Below, one piece after another: positions 19,501 through 29,138 of a stretch of 45,043 nt of DNA. The notes under the pieces are model-generated. The model had not been told where the DNA came from and made no database searches. It saw only the letters and a program-made list of their open reading frames with translations. The translations under genes were made by a program, and so were the position numbers. Location: contig JANBQS010000051.1 in assembly GCA_027577415.1 (NCBI GenBank), positions 1 through 45,043 of the forward strand, given 5' to 3'. Positions within the stretch are counted from its first letter, which is position 1, and every line of letters starts with the position of its first letter. This DNA is from Coemansia sp. RSA 922 (Eukaryota; Kickxellomycota; Kickxellomycetes; Kickxellales; Kickxellaceae).

Positions 19501-19961
19501 CCCAAGTCCAGATCGACTTGCGAATTATCGATTTTGTCAACTGCAGCTTTGTGGTCGATCCCGATGTGTACTCTGAGCCGACTCTAGAGCGCCCAGCGCC
19601 ATCCGCACACGAGTTGTGCCCTCCACCAGAGACAGCAGCGCCGCTCTTCATGTCCAGTTCTGCTACGCCTGAAGCTGGCGATGGGCGAGGTCCAATGGCA
19701 ATGCCGATGCCTGCGTGCTCAGGCACAGAGTCGTTCCGTGTCACTGAAGCCGATCCAGTACCTGCTTGTCCCTGCGATGCGCGGTGCGCTGGGCCAGACT
19801 ATGGGTACCTTCGTGGCGTGCGCACATTGGTGCGCGAGTTTGCTGATATTTGGCGTCGCTACGCACCCGACGAGGCTCGTCTAATCCACGACTCGACGAT
19901 TATCAAAGTCGCAAAAGATGTCGGAGTAGCACTAAAATTATTTGAGCATAAATATATGTAA
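16566..19961 (+). CDS. KCS1: Inositol hexakisphosphate kinase (Kcs1 type)
   Basis: Makes inositol pyrophosphate (5-PP-IP5) from IP6 with ATP. It has 1131 residues and belongs to the IPK superfamily. Residues 1-315 are disordered. The domain begins near residue 318 with TPFVNQVGGH and ERRFYEAV. A long Ser-rich insertion (about 440-680) interrupts it. The substrate-binding PxxxDxKxG signature is PCILDLKMG at residues 714-722, followed by the TRQHG continuation. SSLLLVYDG occurs near residue 825, and a further low-complexity insertion leads to the metal-binding IDF motif at residues 988-990. The C-terminus ends with the usual YGYLRGVRTLVREF helix. The product should control phosphate homeostasis and vacuole biology, as in yeast. 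Start caveat: an ATG in another frame lies 11 nt upstream (16555), and the in-frame ATG at 16857 has an excellent context (GCCGCCATG), so the true protein may lack 97 residues. Confidence 0.92.
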   Translation: MHSFRVHLASTDQLPARQGGPPSPLVDTVSTTASAQPSSVPLYTPRRRRRRQTLDRGDLGVDAVSTLPLAHHQGQRLGESRLDSTLAGGGSSVGFAAMSTTTRAPFVPKPPSRPPMQDTFYQSHGGQLPLSIPPPPPTLGAEAYLVADHAVAVHGTSAESTFKMPAVPKSYQLIQSRAHYRLRSSSPHRSHSEPPGIWLDIHDSEDEEFLGLEDGAGGADDDDDSFSYYGADSLQLSSDEMTGASPALRHKDMFGTTLHPHEWLDEERTIHCSEAEITHNGNRSALPPLSSARSGTTPGADHALHWREGNMTPPSLALTPFVNQVGGHTPFLKFSGSAICKPMNERERRFYEAVDYLHRDLYKFVPSCLGVVNVTYRKPQGGGDSVPEVVLEQNLHILPSCLARQLVTTPSSQSKCTAAPGSFGARKMHLSGAWREMQEHILKEALSPRALKARARQQARIRERGPVRRRHSSTDLHPLYCKPATPGAEHTPAAVSQDEAHSLDTEKRIMMHEFEGLRMNPIYNDSASRESTGDTDTTSENTSPSESPSLQASANDDFSASDRVSQAADSESSARATGIAALPPTSPRPRLGGNIPCGSSLLRYRSFPDDAVSDSQSSEARETSSSRADGLKSGVRQPLTPEVARVAKAQSGQCGGQAEGCGGDCRQAHGNDVDFENLWKKKCAKRMPTDEDATDGSMHQFILMADLTAAMRRPCILDLKMGTRQHGVNAPAKKVVSQTIKCAATTSKELGVRMCGLQVFKADRNRYLFQDKYYGRSLNKFTFQRSLLEFLDNGESVQAFLIPALLVKLRNLYRAVEQMHGFRFFGSSLLLVYDGYASMQAVSQQAVPVLPDGLCTAGDALLARRPTVPDIPLSSRTLVGGGMPTAAVPTPMMTSPRTCWLEPTPPKTPLGHSPATPANSFSERLDLSAGPTINQLHSEFSTLHRQQHHQPPIDAERRHHHSNRSRSPPLHSNRRPQGTQVQIDLRIIDFVNCSFVVDPDVYSEPTLERPAPSAHELCPPPETAAPLFMSSSATPEAGDGRGPMAMPMPACSGTESFRVTEADPVPACPCDARCAGPDYGYLRGVRTLVREFADIWRRYAPDEARLIHDSTIIKVAKDVGVALKLFEHKYM

Positions 19962-20430
19962 TGCGTAATTGTTCTTTTTAATAGCAAGCAATTTAATGAA
20001 TCTCATTCCCCTTCTCACCCTCCCTTGATCTGTTTAGTGCAGAAATGTTGAAAAAGGTTTATTGATTATTCATTTTACTTTGGATACCAAAAAGTTGTTC
20101 GTATTGGAGTTGCTGTGGTATTGACCTTTTTTGAGTGATTTAGGCTGTAGTCTGTTAGTGCCTGGAACGCTGCTGGATCATCGTTAATAGTGTTTGCATG
20201 TGCTACTACCTCACCATAAAGTGACGATACCCTTGTATTGTTTCATCCAGCGTTATATTAATATTGCTTTGGTAAACGATATGATAGTATTATTCCATTG
20301 GCATTTGTTTGATGTTATAAACGAATGACCGTTGAAAATGACCTTTAGGTAACAGTATTTTTTATATTCTTACTCATTCCTGAAATTGCAATAAAATAAT
20401 AATAAAAATTAGACGTAGATATTTTACAAC
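19962..20430. other. AT-rich kinase 3' flank
   Basis: AT-rich 3' flank of the kinase gene. It contains several TAATAAAAA-like stretches and no coding signal. Confidence 0.5.
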
Positions 20431-20539
20431 GGTATGTGGTATGTGGATCATACATACCACATGTCATCAACTCGGCTGCCGAAGATCAAAATACCTCTCG
20501 CCACTATGGCTAATGGCTCGTGTCGCGGTCCCAGTGGCC

Positions 20540-20790
20540 ATGAAACTGACACTTCATTCCCGACCTCAAGCCCGCTTGCAAGTACTGCCGTGCTATTACT
20601 CAATTTAACAATGCAAGTGACGAGCTCAGTAGGAAGCTCTCTTTCCAAAACTTGCCTAACGCACAGGACAGCTGCACCGACTACACAATCGACCACTCTC
20701 AAACACCATGGGATGATGACACCTCAAACCCCAATTTCCATTGTCTGCTCTCCAAGCTCGCGGGATACATTGAGAGCAGACTGACTCTAT
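20540..20790 (+). pseudogene. LINE-derived scrap, probable
   Basis: The plus strand around 20545-20612 can be read as HFIPDLKPACKYCRAI, matching YFIPDLEPVCKYCSAI at about 28234-28300 in the larger LINE relic, where it precedes a zinc-binding-like Cys/His region. Nucleotides agree closely as well (TTCATTCC.GACCTC.AGCCCG). The adjoining bases up to 20790 stay open in one frame but have no other match in the window. This is a short, 5'- and 3'-truncated fragment, not a gene. Confidence 0.6.
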
Positions 20791-21622
20791 TCGGATAAGG
20801 GTAATTTATTGTACTTTCTTTCATTATATTCTAAACAAATTCAGCGCCTAAGAATTACGTCAAAAAGATGAATAGTAAAAAAAGACTGCAGATGGCGGCG
20901 ACGCTGTCAATGGCTCCCAACTGGTAATACCACTTTAATACTGATAACAGCGAGCTCTTCAAAATGATTTATTTATCGTAACGCCAATGGCAATATCTCT
21001 CATCATTTACAGTAACATCGGCAGTCAGCTCCGCCAATTACTCTGCCAGCCGAGGCTCGACTATGTGCTGCAATATCATTGAATAGCCACTCACTAAAAA
21101 CGTAAAGATAGGCGGTGTTGGAAAAACGACCTGACGTACTCTCTCTCTCTCTCTCTCTTGTTACATTACACATGGAGATCCAGGAGCCACTTTCTCTTTA
21201 TTAGGTCATTTCCGAGCCTCTTTACAAATGCAGCGGGGTGGGGCAAAATGGTCGCTGCATCTTTGCCCATTGTTTTACGTCAACGTCGGTACAAGTTGTC
21301 TATTTTCGCCTCTGGTCTTCCCGATCTCACTCAATTGCCATCCTTCATTGCGAGAAAAATTCGTTTTCGACTCCGTAATCCTGCATGGCAAGTAGGAGCG
21401 GCTTGTCTGCGCACTTTCTGCCTGGAGTATGCGTGACCATCTCAAGCTCTTTTCCTTTCTCTTCTGCAAAATTTTTTCTCACTTCAAACTACTCTTTTTT
21501 ATCCTTATCACCTTTTGCCAGACTAAGCTCTTTTCTTACAGACGCCAACAAAGCTACGCAACTCATTGCGCTTTACAACTTCCACCAAACAATCGCAAGG
21601 CTCGTTTCATTAATTGATCGTA
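20791..21622. other. Intergenic region with CT microsatellite
   Basis: No gene is supported. A (TC)n run of about 20 bp lies at 21140-21160. From about 21430 to 21545 the plus strand is T/C-rich, probably the promoter and leader of the gene starting at 21623. Confidence 0.5.
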
Positions 21623-23446
21623 ATGTCACAAATGGATCCTGTTGACAATAACGTAACGACTCCCACTGATATCGAGCAAACGGACGCACAACAAGTCATC
21701 GAGCATGTCGACAACCTTGAGGCAGTTGCTCCGTATGAGAACCCAGATCTACGGGACCTGATGGCTGCGCATGCTCTCCTGTCTCTCGCCGGTGCCCTGA
21801 CCGCTGCGCCCTCCGTCCAACACAATAGTACGGGCTCCAACGCTGTCCTGGAAGTAACAGCTAGCACTGCCAGCGGCTCGACTGCTGCGCCGGTTATGCC
21901 CATTCAAGCCACTTCTACCATTATTAATACCCCGGCCACTGTGCCCGTTGTTACCGCTCCACCTTATTGCGGTATGTACTCCACCGTCGCGCCAAGCAAC
22001 CTCAGCGCCGGCTCACTGGTTCAATATCGCGCTAATAGCCTCGGTGTTGCCTCGGCTTCTCGCCATGGTATACACTCCCTCGTCCAACCAGCTCGTTACC
22101 ATCGCGGCACATACTCCGCCACCACCCCAAGAAACCTCAGCGCCGGCCCACTGGTCCAGTATCGCCCGACAAACTCGGGTGCGGCCTCGACTTCTCCTCA
22201 CGGTGCTCACGCCCCCACACGCCCTACTTCCTCGCTTTGTGGTGCATACTCCACCGTCGCCCCAAGCAACCTCAGCGCTGGCCCGTCGGTCCAATATAGA
22301 GTTACTAACTCTGGCGCCGCTTCGACTTCTCGTCACAGTGCTGACGACCACGCCGGATATACTTCCGCTTATATCAACCCCACCCCGGCCAACTTCAACA
22401 CTGGCCCATCCATCGAATCTCGTTGTGCTAACGCTGACGCGGCCCCGGCGAACCCCATTGCTGGCCCATCTGTCAAACGTCGCGCTAGCAGCCCGCAGCA
22501 GCCCAAGCGCCAGAGGGCGAACTCGTATGGGGGCGGTGCGGTTGTCAAATCCTCTGATAGTGGGGAAGGCGCATCCAACGCAGGGCAAGATGTGCCTACC
22601 ACTATTATTCGCGATGTTGCTGGCGAGGTTGTAACGGCAGCACAGTTTTCCAGCCTGTTTAAACGGTTCATTTTCCTTGGATTTGATATGATTCTCGTCG
22701 TATACTCTCAGCTAGTCGGTCACGAGTTGGTGGCCGCTTCGGTTAGTTTTCGACAACTCAGCGAGCAGTTGGGGAAAATCGAAGGATTCGAGGTCTGGGA
22801 ACAAGGTTTCCATGTACTAAAAGAATCTTTTTTGGTTCGGTGTGGTTCGGTGTATCAACAGATGTGTCAAAGGCTGCAGCGCCGCCTTAGGATTGCAGGA
22901 GTGGCGCAGGCAGGGGTGGTGCCTGCCCCAGTGCTCTACTTCCACGTGGTGACCATCGGATGTGTCCACGCAAAGCAGTTGGTCGATGCTGCTCCTCTAG
23001 AAATGTTCAAAACAGTCGCCGGCTGCGATCTGGGTTCGCGGTGGATAATCTCGGAAAACGGGCCGATATCATTTACGGGAAGCAGATATTGCGAGTTGGC
23101 AAGGGAATGGTTGCTTAATATCTGCAATTATATCACCAAAGACGGTTGCATGGAGCCCTTGCTAACAACTGCAGACGATTGCTATAAAGCGTACGAGAAG
23201 ACGGGTCGTGACAGGGGGAACAAGGGCGCTATTTTTGATCCCGATGGCAGCATCGGCCAAGAGATTCTGCAGAGCAATGATTTAGCTCTCAAGTTGGTCA
23301 TTGGCCTATCCTACGTGGACATGCTTGAGCTTTACGAGGTGCTTCCTTGTATGGTGGATGGAATGTTTGATAAGGACAAGAGCGATTATCTGAAGAGAGT
23401 TTCATCTTTCGCATCGAGTCAGTTGAAATTGCTTCCAGAGCATTAG
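21623..23446 (+). CDS. Novel 607-residue repeat protein, paralogue A
   Basis: Unrecognised. The frame is open from a TTG at 21614, but the first ATG is 21623, giving 607 residues. Residues 1-118 are Ala/Thr/Val-rich. Three tandem 45-residue units start at residue 119 (nucleotides 21977, 22112 and 22247), each built on YS-T-P-NLSAG-VQYR..., and a fourth decayed unit follows. A basic SVKRRASSPQQPKRQRAN cluster near residues 285-302 looks like a bipartite NLS. The second half (about 325-607) opens with TTIIRDVAGEV and appears globular and helical, with Trp/Cys/Tyr-rich segments (CELAREWLLNICNY). It aligns with the C-terminal half of paralogue B at 29139-30962. No signal peptide, membrane segment or catalytic motif is seen. 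Inference: a nuclear protein of a lineage-specific family. It lies beside a pseudogene and transposon-rich tract. Confidence 0.75.
   Translation: MSQMDPVDNNVTTPTDIEQTDAQQVIEHVDNLEAVAPYENPDLRDLMAAHALLSLAGALTAAPSVQHNSTGSNAVLEVTASTASGSTAAPVMPIQATSTIINTPATVPVVTAPPYCGMYSTVAPSNLSAGSLVQYRANSLGVASASRHGIHSLVQPARYHRGTYSATTPRNLSAGPLVQYRPTNSGAASTSPHGAHAPTRPTSSLCGAYSTVAPSNLSAGPSVQYRVTNSGAASTSRHSADDHAGYTSAYINPTPANFNTGPSIESRCANADAAPANPIAGPSVKRRASSPQQPKRQRANSYGGGAVVKSSDSGEGASNAGQDVPTTIIRDVAGEVVTAAQFSSLFKRFIFLGFDMILVVYSQLVGHELVAASVSFRQLSEQLGKIEGFEVWEQGFHVLKESFLVRCGSVYQQMCQRLQRRLRIAGVAQAGVVPAPVLYFHVVTIGCVHAKQLVDAAPLEMFKTVAGCDLGSRWIISENGPISFTGSRYCELAREWLLNICNYITKDGCMEPLLTTADDCYKAYEKTGRDRGNKGAIFDPDGSIGQEILQSNDLALKLVIGLSYVDMLELYEVLPCMVDGMFDKDKSDYLKRVSSFASSQLKLLPEH
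21977..22381 (+). repeat. Three in-frame 135-bp coding repeats in paralogue A
   Basis: Units begin at 21977, 22112 and 22247, spaced exactly 135 bp, and share TACTCCRCC...AACCTCAGCG...CARTATMG blocks. A weaker fourth unit begins near 22370. The repeats preserve the reading frame. Confidence 0.85.
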
Positions 23447-23477
23447 TTCTTTATATGATAATATCATGAATCACTTT

Positions 23478-24152
23478 TTACTCTATTGCTCTAGTTAAAT
23501 GAACAATATATGCTCTGGTTTTGGTACTGTTCAAGAGACAATGATGCTCGGATATCACAGTAGTTGGTAGATATGTGAGCTCTGCCGATGAAGATAAGTT
23601 TGTAGCGCCCAGCTCTAAGACATTGGCAGCTAAAGTTCCCGCTGCCCCAGGTACTTTGTCTTTTTTATTTGTTGCCTTTTTATACACTGAGGACTCAGGT
23701 ACGGCACTCTGGAGTAATACGATGTGTGTCCCTGTCATTGTCGACATCGTGGGGTATACGACAACTATTCCCAGCTTGCGCTTGCTTCTAAAAAGCGAGC
23801 CAGAGGTCACTTAGTATGTCATGCTTTATACTCAATTATTGTTGTGCAACCTCAAAGCGCTGAGCTTAATTATCGGGGCATGAAGTAGTGCTTGAGATGT
23901 CTCCAGCCAGAGAAATAGGTGAGTAGTTAATGAAGCAGTCAAGTCCGCTAACAGTGCGAGAGCCAAGACATCCAAAATGCCTGATGAGGCATGGGCATAA
24001 CTGTCTCTCAGCATGATAGCGGCAAAGAGACATATTGAGTATGCGACGCTATGCAAGGTACTTGTTGTTGGTTGGAGGCGCGGTATTGGGAGGGGCGGCA
24101 GTTCACCAACACAAAACACTCTCAAGGCGTTAGAGACAAAGGCTCCACGCAT
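23478..24152 (-). pseudogene. Possible gene remnant, minus strand
   Basis: Two adjacent minus-strand frames (24152-23832, then 23810-23478) have protein-like composition, with hydrophobic helices (for example LALALLADLTASL) and few low-complexity runs, but no common start and stops in between. Neither has a convincing ATG at its head. I cannot name a family. It may be an eroded gene, in line with the relics to its right, or chance. Confidence 0.25.
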
Positions 24153-24236
24153 GTGGTTGAGGTATCATGCTTTAGAGTAGACTTTAACTTAATAGTAGCC
24201 AAGACTCAGCGGTTTCCAAAGCCAAGGGCCATTTCT

Positions 24237-24266
24237 CGTGCCCATACTGGGCTCCAATACAACGAC
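24237..24266. repeat. Dispersed 30-bp repeat, copy 1
   Basis: CGTGCCCATACTGGGCTCC and the next bases up to 24266 recur at 25859-25888 with one mismatch. Similarity outside the 30 bp is weak. Probably a short relic of a repeat element. Confidence 0.6.
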
Positions 24267-24399
24267 ATCATAATTCTTTTATTTCAACTGTCTCGATAAT
24301 GGTATTGCATAGCATATATATTTTTTATAGTTCATATGGTCACTCGTGTTTTAGACAAGACTACGCCGCCGGTGGAATGCTTGCCAACTCCACAAACAG

Positions 24400-25475
24400 C
24401 CAGCGACTTTTCTGTTTCCTACAACGACGCCCTTCTCTATCCAACTGGATAACACACAGCGACTATTTGAGACTATAGAGAAGCGCGAGTTTGCTATATT
24501 CGAGTATCCAACGGGGACAGACAAGTCGCTCAGCAATATTTGCGGTTCTTTGACTTGGCTCAAATACGACGGTGAGCGCAAAGTCCGAGTAGCACCCACT
24601 GCCGCAGATAGTACTTTGGCGGCGACTGCGGATGACCAGCGGCCAGCGACCAGATTGTGTAGACTCGGATGACGCACAGCTAAAGTACTCGCGATGGGTG
24701 GCCAATAATTGTCAGAGGGAAGCAGCAGAGCGTAAGAAAGGGATGATGGCTAGCCGACGAGCAGCTCCGACCGACGTGTAGCAAGAAGCGCAAGACTGAA
24801 GAAGACGGCAATAACAGCAACAGCCGTGATGATGTTTGTTGAGGCGTACTACAGCGACGATGAAGAAGACGCGCAACAGAAATCCGGCAGCAATCTTGAC
24901 AACAATGGCGAAGTACAGTACTCAGCAGCAGTACGAAACTACTCGAGTGACGTGCACACAACTGACCACTTTACGATAGCAGCGACAATGACAATAATGA
25001 CAACAATAATTCTGGCGACTCAGTAGTACCTCCTAAGGAGCCCAGCGTAACCAAGATAATCTATGCGTCGCGGACTCACTCTCAGCTCCAGAGCAGTTTG
25101 TCAACAAGATTAAGCGCACGCAGTTTGCCTCCAATGATAAAGTAAAGTGTGTGATACTGGAATTGCGGATTCAGCTGTGCGTGAATAACCAGGCATGGCA
25201 AGGCGCACAGCCTGTCCATGTCCTCAACGAGCGCTGTTTAGTGGTGCAGGTTGTGGGGGAGCAAAAAGAGCGCACGATGCGGCTACCTGCCACTACAGCA
25301 TACGCCGATGCTAGGCTTTAAGAGCGCAACTGGGTCGGCTATCATAGACATTGAAGAGCTCGCTATGGAGGGTCGGCGGCACAAACTCGCTGAGCGACTG
25401 GCGTACTATGAGGGCATAGGCGGAGCGCAGTCTACGACTAATGGTGTTATTGGGAGCATGGGTTCGAGAACTAAG
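24400..25475 (+). pseudogene. CHL1/DDX11-type helicase pseudogene, N-terminal third
   Basis: Broken copy of the XPD-family iron-sulfur DNA helicase Chl1 (DDX11), which acts in sister-chromatid cohesion. Reading across frames gives, in order: a Q-like start FPTTTPFSIQL (24415 on), the Walker A block EYPTGTDKSLSNICGSLTWL (about 24502-24560), an acidic SDDEEDAQQ linker (about 24846), the motif Ia block KIIYASRTHSQL (about 25053-25090), the LCVN stretch of the Fe-S domain (about 25178), and KSARCGYLP...DIEELAMEGRR near 25263-25380. The homology ends about 25470, before motif II (DEAH), so two thirds of the gene are missing. Inactivation is clear: several stops (for example TGA near 24671 and TAG near 24778), frame changes, and Gly to Asp in the Walker A motif at 24520-24522. 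A functional copy is presumably elsewhere in the genome. Confidence 0.85.
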
Positions 25476-26869
25476 TAATTGTACGAGTCACTGTGTATGC
25501 AATCTGTTAACCAGTCTATTGGCCGTGCTATCTGCCATCGCAACGACTAAGCTGCTATTGTGTTTTTGGATGCGAGGTATGCTGAGTAGCGTATTTATTT
25601 TAAGCTTCCCACTTGGAGAATTGTTTTTACTACTAATAATTTGCATTTGTTCAGTATTGGCCCAAGTGTCTTTATACTTTAATCTGTATTTTACATAGAG
25701 GTATGTTCCCCATATGTGCTAGCTTCAAATGGTTGCCAATACGTCCCACACTAATGCCGGAGACAACACAATGTATGTGGTTGTGGCTGTAGGTAGTAAT
25801 TTGTTTTATTTTCTATGGTTAAGGCACTGGGTAGGTCTCAGTGCCAGTGACCTCAGTTCGTGCCCATACAGGGCTCCAATACAACGACTCAATCATCCGG
25901 AGACAACACAATGTCACTACATTTTTATTAGATTTTTTAATGTCCTGCGGCCAGTGACTTTTTTCTGAACAGATTGGTTCAAACTATGTTACTTTCTGGC
26001 ATACCGAACAGAAATCAAAACATTGATTTCGAGTCTAGTCGCTCTTACATGTCAGATAGGTGACTCTGCACAAGATATTGAGGCATTACCAACGAGCGAG
26101 CGCCCGAGTACTCTTTACAACAAGTATCGTTTCATGAACTGCAACTTTAGGTATTTATTATACACGCTGAGAGTCGGCGATGATGATGATGTGGCGGAGA
26201 AAGTTACAGTCGTCGCTACATAAATTGCCATACGTTATCCCAACTTTTAGCATTCTGCTCTTGCCAGCGAACAACGACTATAAACAGAGTCTGAATATTT
26301 ATCGCTCGAATCAGGTTTGCCAATCCTTGTGCGTGGATATCATTATGTAAGGTGATATATCTGTCCGATTCATTCTGATAACGCTAAACTGCGCCTCTAT
26401 CGATATTTATTTTATCAACTAGTGACATGTTTGCAGGATATAAATAAAAGAAAAACCATTGAAGGCACTTGACGATAGAAAATAAACTAATGAATTAGAT
26501 AAAGTGGAAATGAAAACAATCATTTGGGGAGAAAAAAGAAGCATGCATACTTACTACCTACAGGCATCGAACCCCAACCAGCGGGGTTAGTGGTAGTGAC
26601 CCCCCAAGCTTGCTGAATCAACTATGTGCATTTTGGCGGTTCACCCGTACTACCCTGATACGCCCTCGGCAGCTTTTGGTTCCCAGAAATTTGTCTATTT
26701 ATTCCACAACCCCACAAATTGGCTTACGTCACCAGCCAATTGAAAAAATACCCCCTCGAGCGTCCCTCAAGGTTCAGTTAGAAGGGGCACCCACTTAGAC
26801 CTCCTTCTAGCTATTTTATTCATCGCTTAAATGTTGCGCCAAAATAAATGTAAAAAAGCCAATTGTCAA
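25476..26869. other. Intergenic tract without genes
   Basis: AT-rich sequence with small direct repeats. Short open frames show no family features. A hairpin-capable AACCCC...GGGGTT lies at 26570-26588. Confidence 0.45.
25859..25888. repeat. Dispersed 30-bp repeat, copy 2
   Basis: Matches 24237-24266 with one substitution. Next to it, CCGGAGACAACACAATGT occurs at 25757-25774 and again at 25897-25914, an 18-bp direct repeat 140 bp apart. Confidence 0.6.
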
Positions 26870-28670
26870 AAAAAAAAACAGCATAAGGGCTATGATCAAG
26901 TGGATTGTGAGTATCTGGATCAGTGTATGGCATTGGAGAAAGATACTGCTACCTTGTATTCCCGATATACCAGAGTAACACGGCTGATGTGAGGTTTGGT
27001 TCCATGACAGCAACAGGCATTCGGACCTGCCATGGCCCTCGGCAGGGTGATCCGCTTTTGCCATTGCTCTACAACCTCATTGCCGAGCCCCTTTTATGCT
27101 AATTCCACAAGCACATAGTGGGCATCAGACAGCCTGAATGCGCTCTCTATGCTATTGCCTTTGCCGACAATATCGCCATCACATTCTCATCCAAAGACGA
27201 TGTGACAGCATTCCGCAACGCAATAGAGCTACACGGTCACGCCTCGAACACCAAATTGAACGACGATAAAGCCGAGAGGCTGCGAATTGGTAACACAACA
27301 CTAGCACCGTCTGGTATCCCAATTCTCCCAGATTCCGCCATTATCAGGTACTTGGGAATATACATTTCCAAGGACGGCATCGCCACAGGACACATGGAGG
27401 GATAGTATGCCGTCATTATCCCAAGAAAGCAGGGCGGCCCCGGATTCCTACTCTCTGTGAAGCCAACAAAAACCATCTTTATTCAGTTCACGGCAAACAT
27501 GTTGTGTCAAAAGTATCCTCCCTGGTGGGAGGCTGCATCTCAATGGGTCTTTGACCAAGGGCAGAGCCAAAAAAGAAACATGAACTCTTCTGATCTTCTC
27601 GCACTCGTACAACCCAAGCGAATTCTGAAAGGGCAACCAGCATACCGGTATCGAGTCCTACGCAGCTGGTTTGTCCTCAGGGGCAAGGGACCTGACGAGG
27701 CCCTTAACGGATCCATCGAGTCTCTACTTGGCTTACATTTCGATCATCTGGCAGTGTATCTCCTCGTCGAGGCATTGGCGGCGACTCGGAAAAAGCTGTA
27801 GGCGAACACACTCTTCGTTCTGAGTGAGATTTGTGAGCAATACTAGCTGACTGGCACAGCAATTTCACGTGACGACCCCCTTTTGTAACCGTTCGTTCTG
27901 GCTTTTGGCCAGCACCGGGTCAACCTCCACCCCTACGTCGTTTTCAAACTCCTTAACTATCCGCTCAACCCGAAAAGATGCGCTGTGTGGGCATACGCTC
28001 AACTAGACTGTATTCCCTTAGAAGTATATACACCACGACTTGGGCGACTGACGGCGTCTTCCACGGAGGTTGCGCCGATAAGACCGGTAAGAACATAAAT
28101 ATGATCAAGTAGAGAGAACAGGAACAGATATTACAAGACTGTCCAAGGCGCGCTGGATTCAGCTAATGAAAATCCAAACACCTCTTTCTTGCTATTATGG
28201 ATAATAAATGCCGCAGTTCAGACTACCGCGAAACTGTCATACTTCATTCCTGACCTCGAGCCCGTTTGCAAGTATTGCAGTGCCATTACTCGATCCGACA
28301 ACCCAACCGACAAAGCCGAGGAGCTAACATGCGGGAATATCATACACTACTTTTAGTTTTGTCCCTACGTCCAAGCTTTCTGGCGGCGGGTTTCGCACTT
28401 ATTGCAAGCTTTACATATAGCCTGTCTTTCTGATCGACTTGCGTATGGTCGGCCTGTGTGTGTTTTAGTTCCTGGAGTAGCAAATTACCAAATGCAGATG
28501 CCCTACATGAGCTGACAGTTTGGAAAATCGTCAGCGCTCGCGCAAAGTTATCCCTAGATTACATTATGCTTTTAGGCGAGGCCATTATACGCGTTAGAAA
28601 TACACTGACATGTATCATATCATACTCGACATGCACTAAAAGTGTAATTGTGTGTTGCTTTTAGACTTTC
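26870..28670 (+). pseudogene. Degenerate LINE (non-LTR) reverse transcriptase
   Basis: Relic of the ORF2 protein of a non-LTR retrotransposon, truncated at its 5' end. Across shifting frames the plus strand encodes KGYDQVDCEYLDQCMAL (about 26886-26936; RT block with the catalytic-Asp region), RQGDPLLPLLYNLIAEPLL (about 27038-27095), AIAFADN (27151-27171; the usual YADD active site, here FADN), LNDDKAERLRIG, and YLGIYISKDG (about 27346-27378). A GGPGF-type segment follows near 27433, then an open stretch to 27800. About 28234-28410 shows the IPDLEPVCKYC...HYF.FCPYVQAFWRR region typical of the C-terminus of such elements, and VWKIVSARAKL occurs near 28520. Stops interrupt it at 27101, 27403 and 28353, and no target-site duplication or poly-A tail was seen. 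Inactive. Confidence 0.8.
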
Positions 28671-29138
28671 CAGTGAGTATAATGTACGCTGTAAAACGAC
28701 AAATGCCCAATCTTAAAGTTGAAGTCATCAGTGCATACCTCATCCCCAAACCCTCGTTGCTTTTTTGTTCTTCGGCTACAGCTTTCCCGCTCTCTGCCGC
28801 TATTCAGCCATTAGGCTGAGGCTGAATAAACCAAAAATAATAATTGCTGCAGCTCCACGAATCGCTCAATGACGAACATGGTTCACTGAGCCGAAACTGT
28901 AGAGGTGGCTTGCCAAAAAGACAACCCCTCCAGAGACGACAACCTCCCTGCATATATAAAGCCCAGCTCTCCCACCCCCTTCCCACTCCTCCTTTCTTTA
29001 TGTTCTCATGTCTCACTTTCTTTCTTTCTTATAGCCTTTAGTCCTTTTTTTTGGCTTCACATCACACACCTGGCTTTTTTATTCAACATTGTCGAGCTCT
29101 AGTTCTCGCCATCATCTTTGCTATTCTGCTCTTTACCA
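28671..29138 (+). promoter_or_regulatory. Promoter and leader of paralogue B
   Basis: The sequence TATATAAAG at 28953-28961 is a strong TATA-like box, 178 bp before the ATG. A C/T-rich stretch follows (28965-29060), the usual look of transcription-start regions upstream of several genes in this window. No other gene is seen. Confidence 0.5.

Noticed and set aside
26560..26600. tRNA-like GCATCGAACCCC and a small hairpin
   Set aside because: The arm flanking the T-loop-like bases does not pair properly and no cloverleaf can be drawn; also not next to an LTR, so not a primer-binding site.
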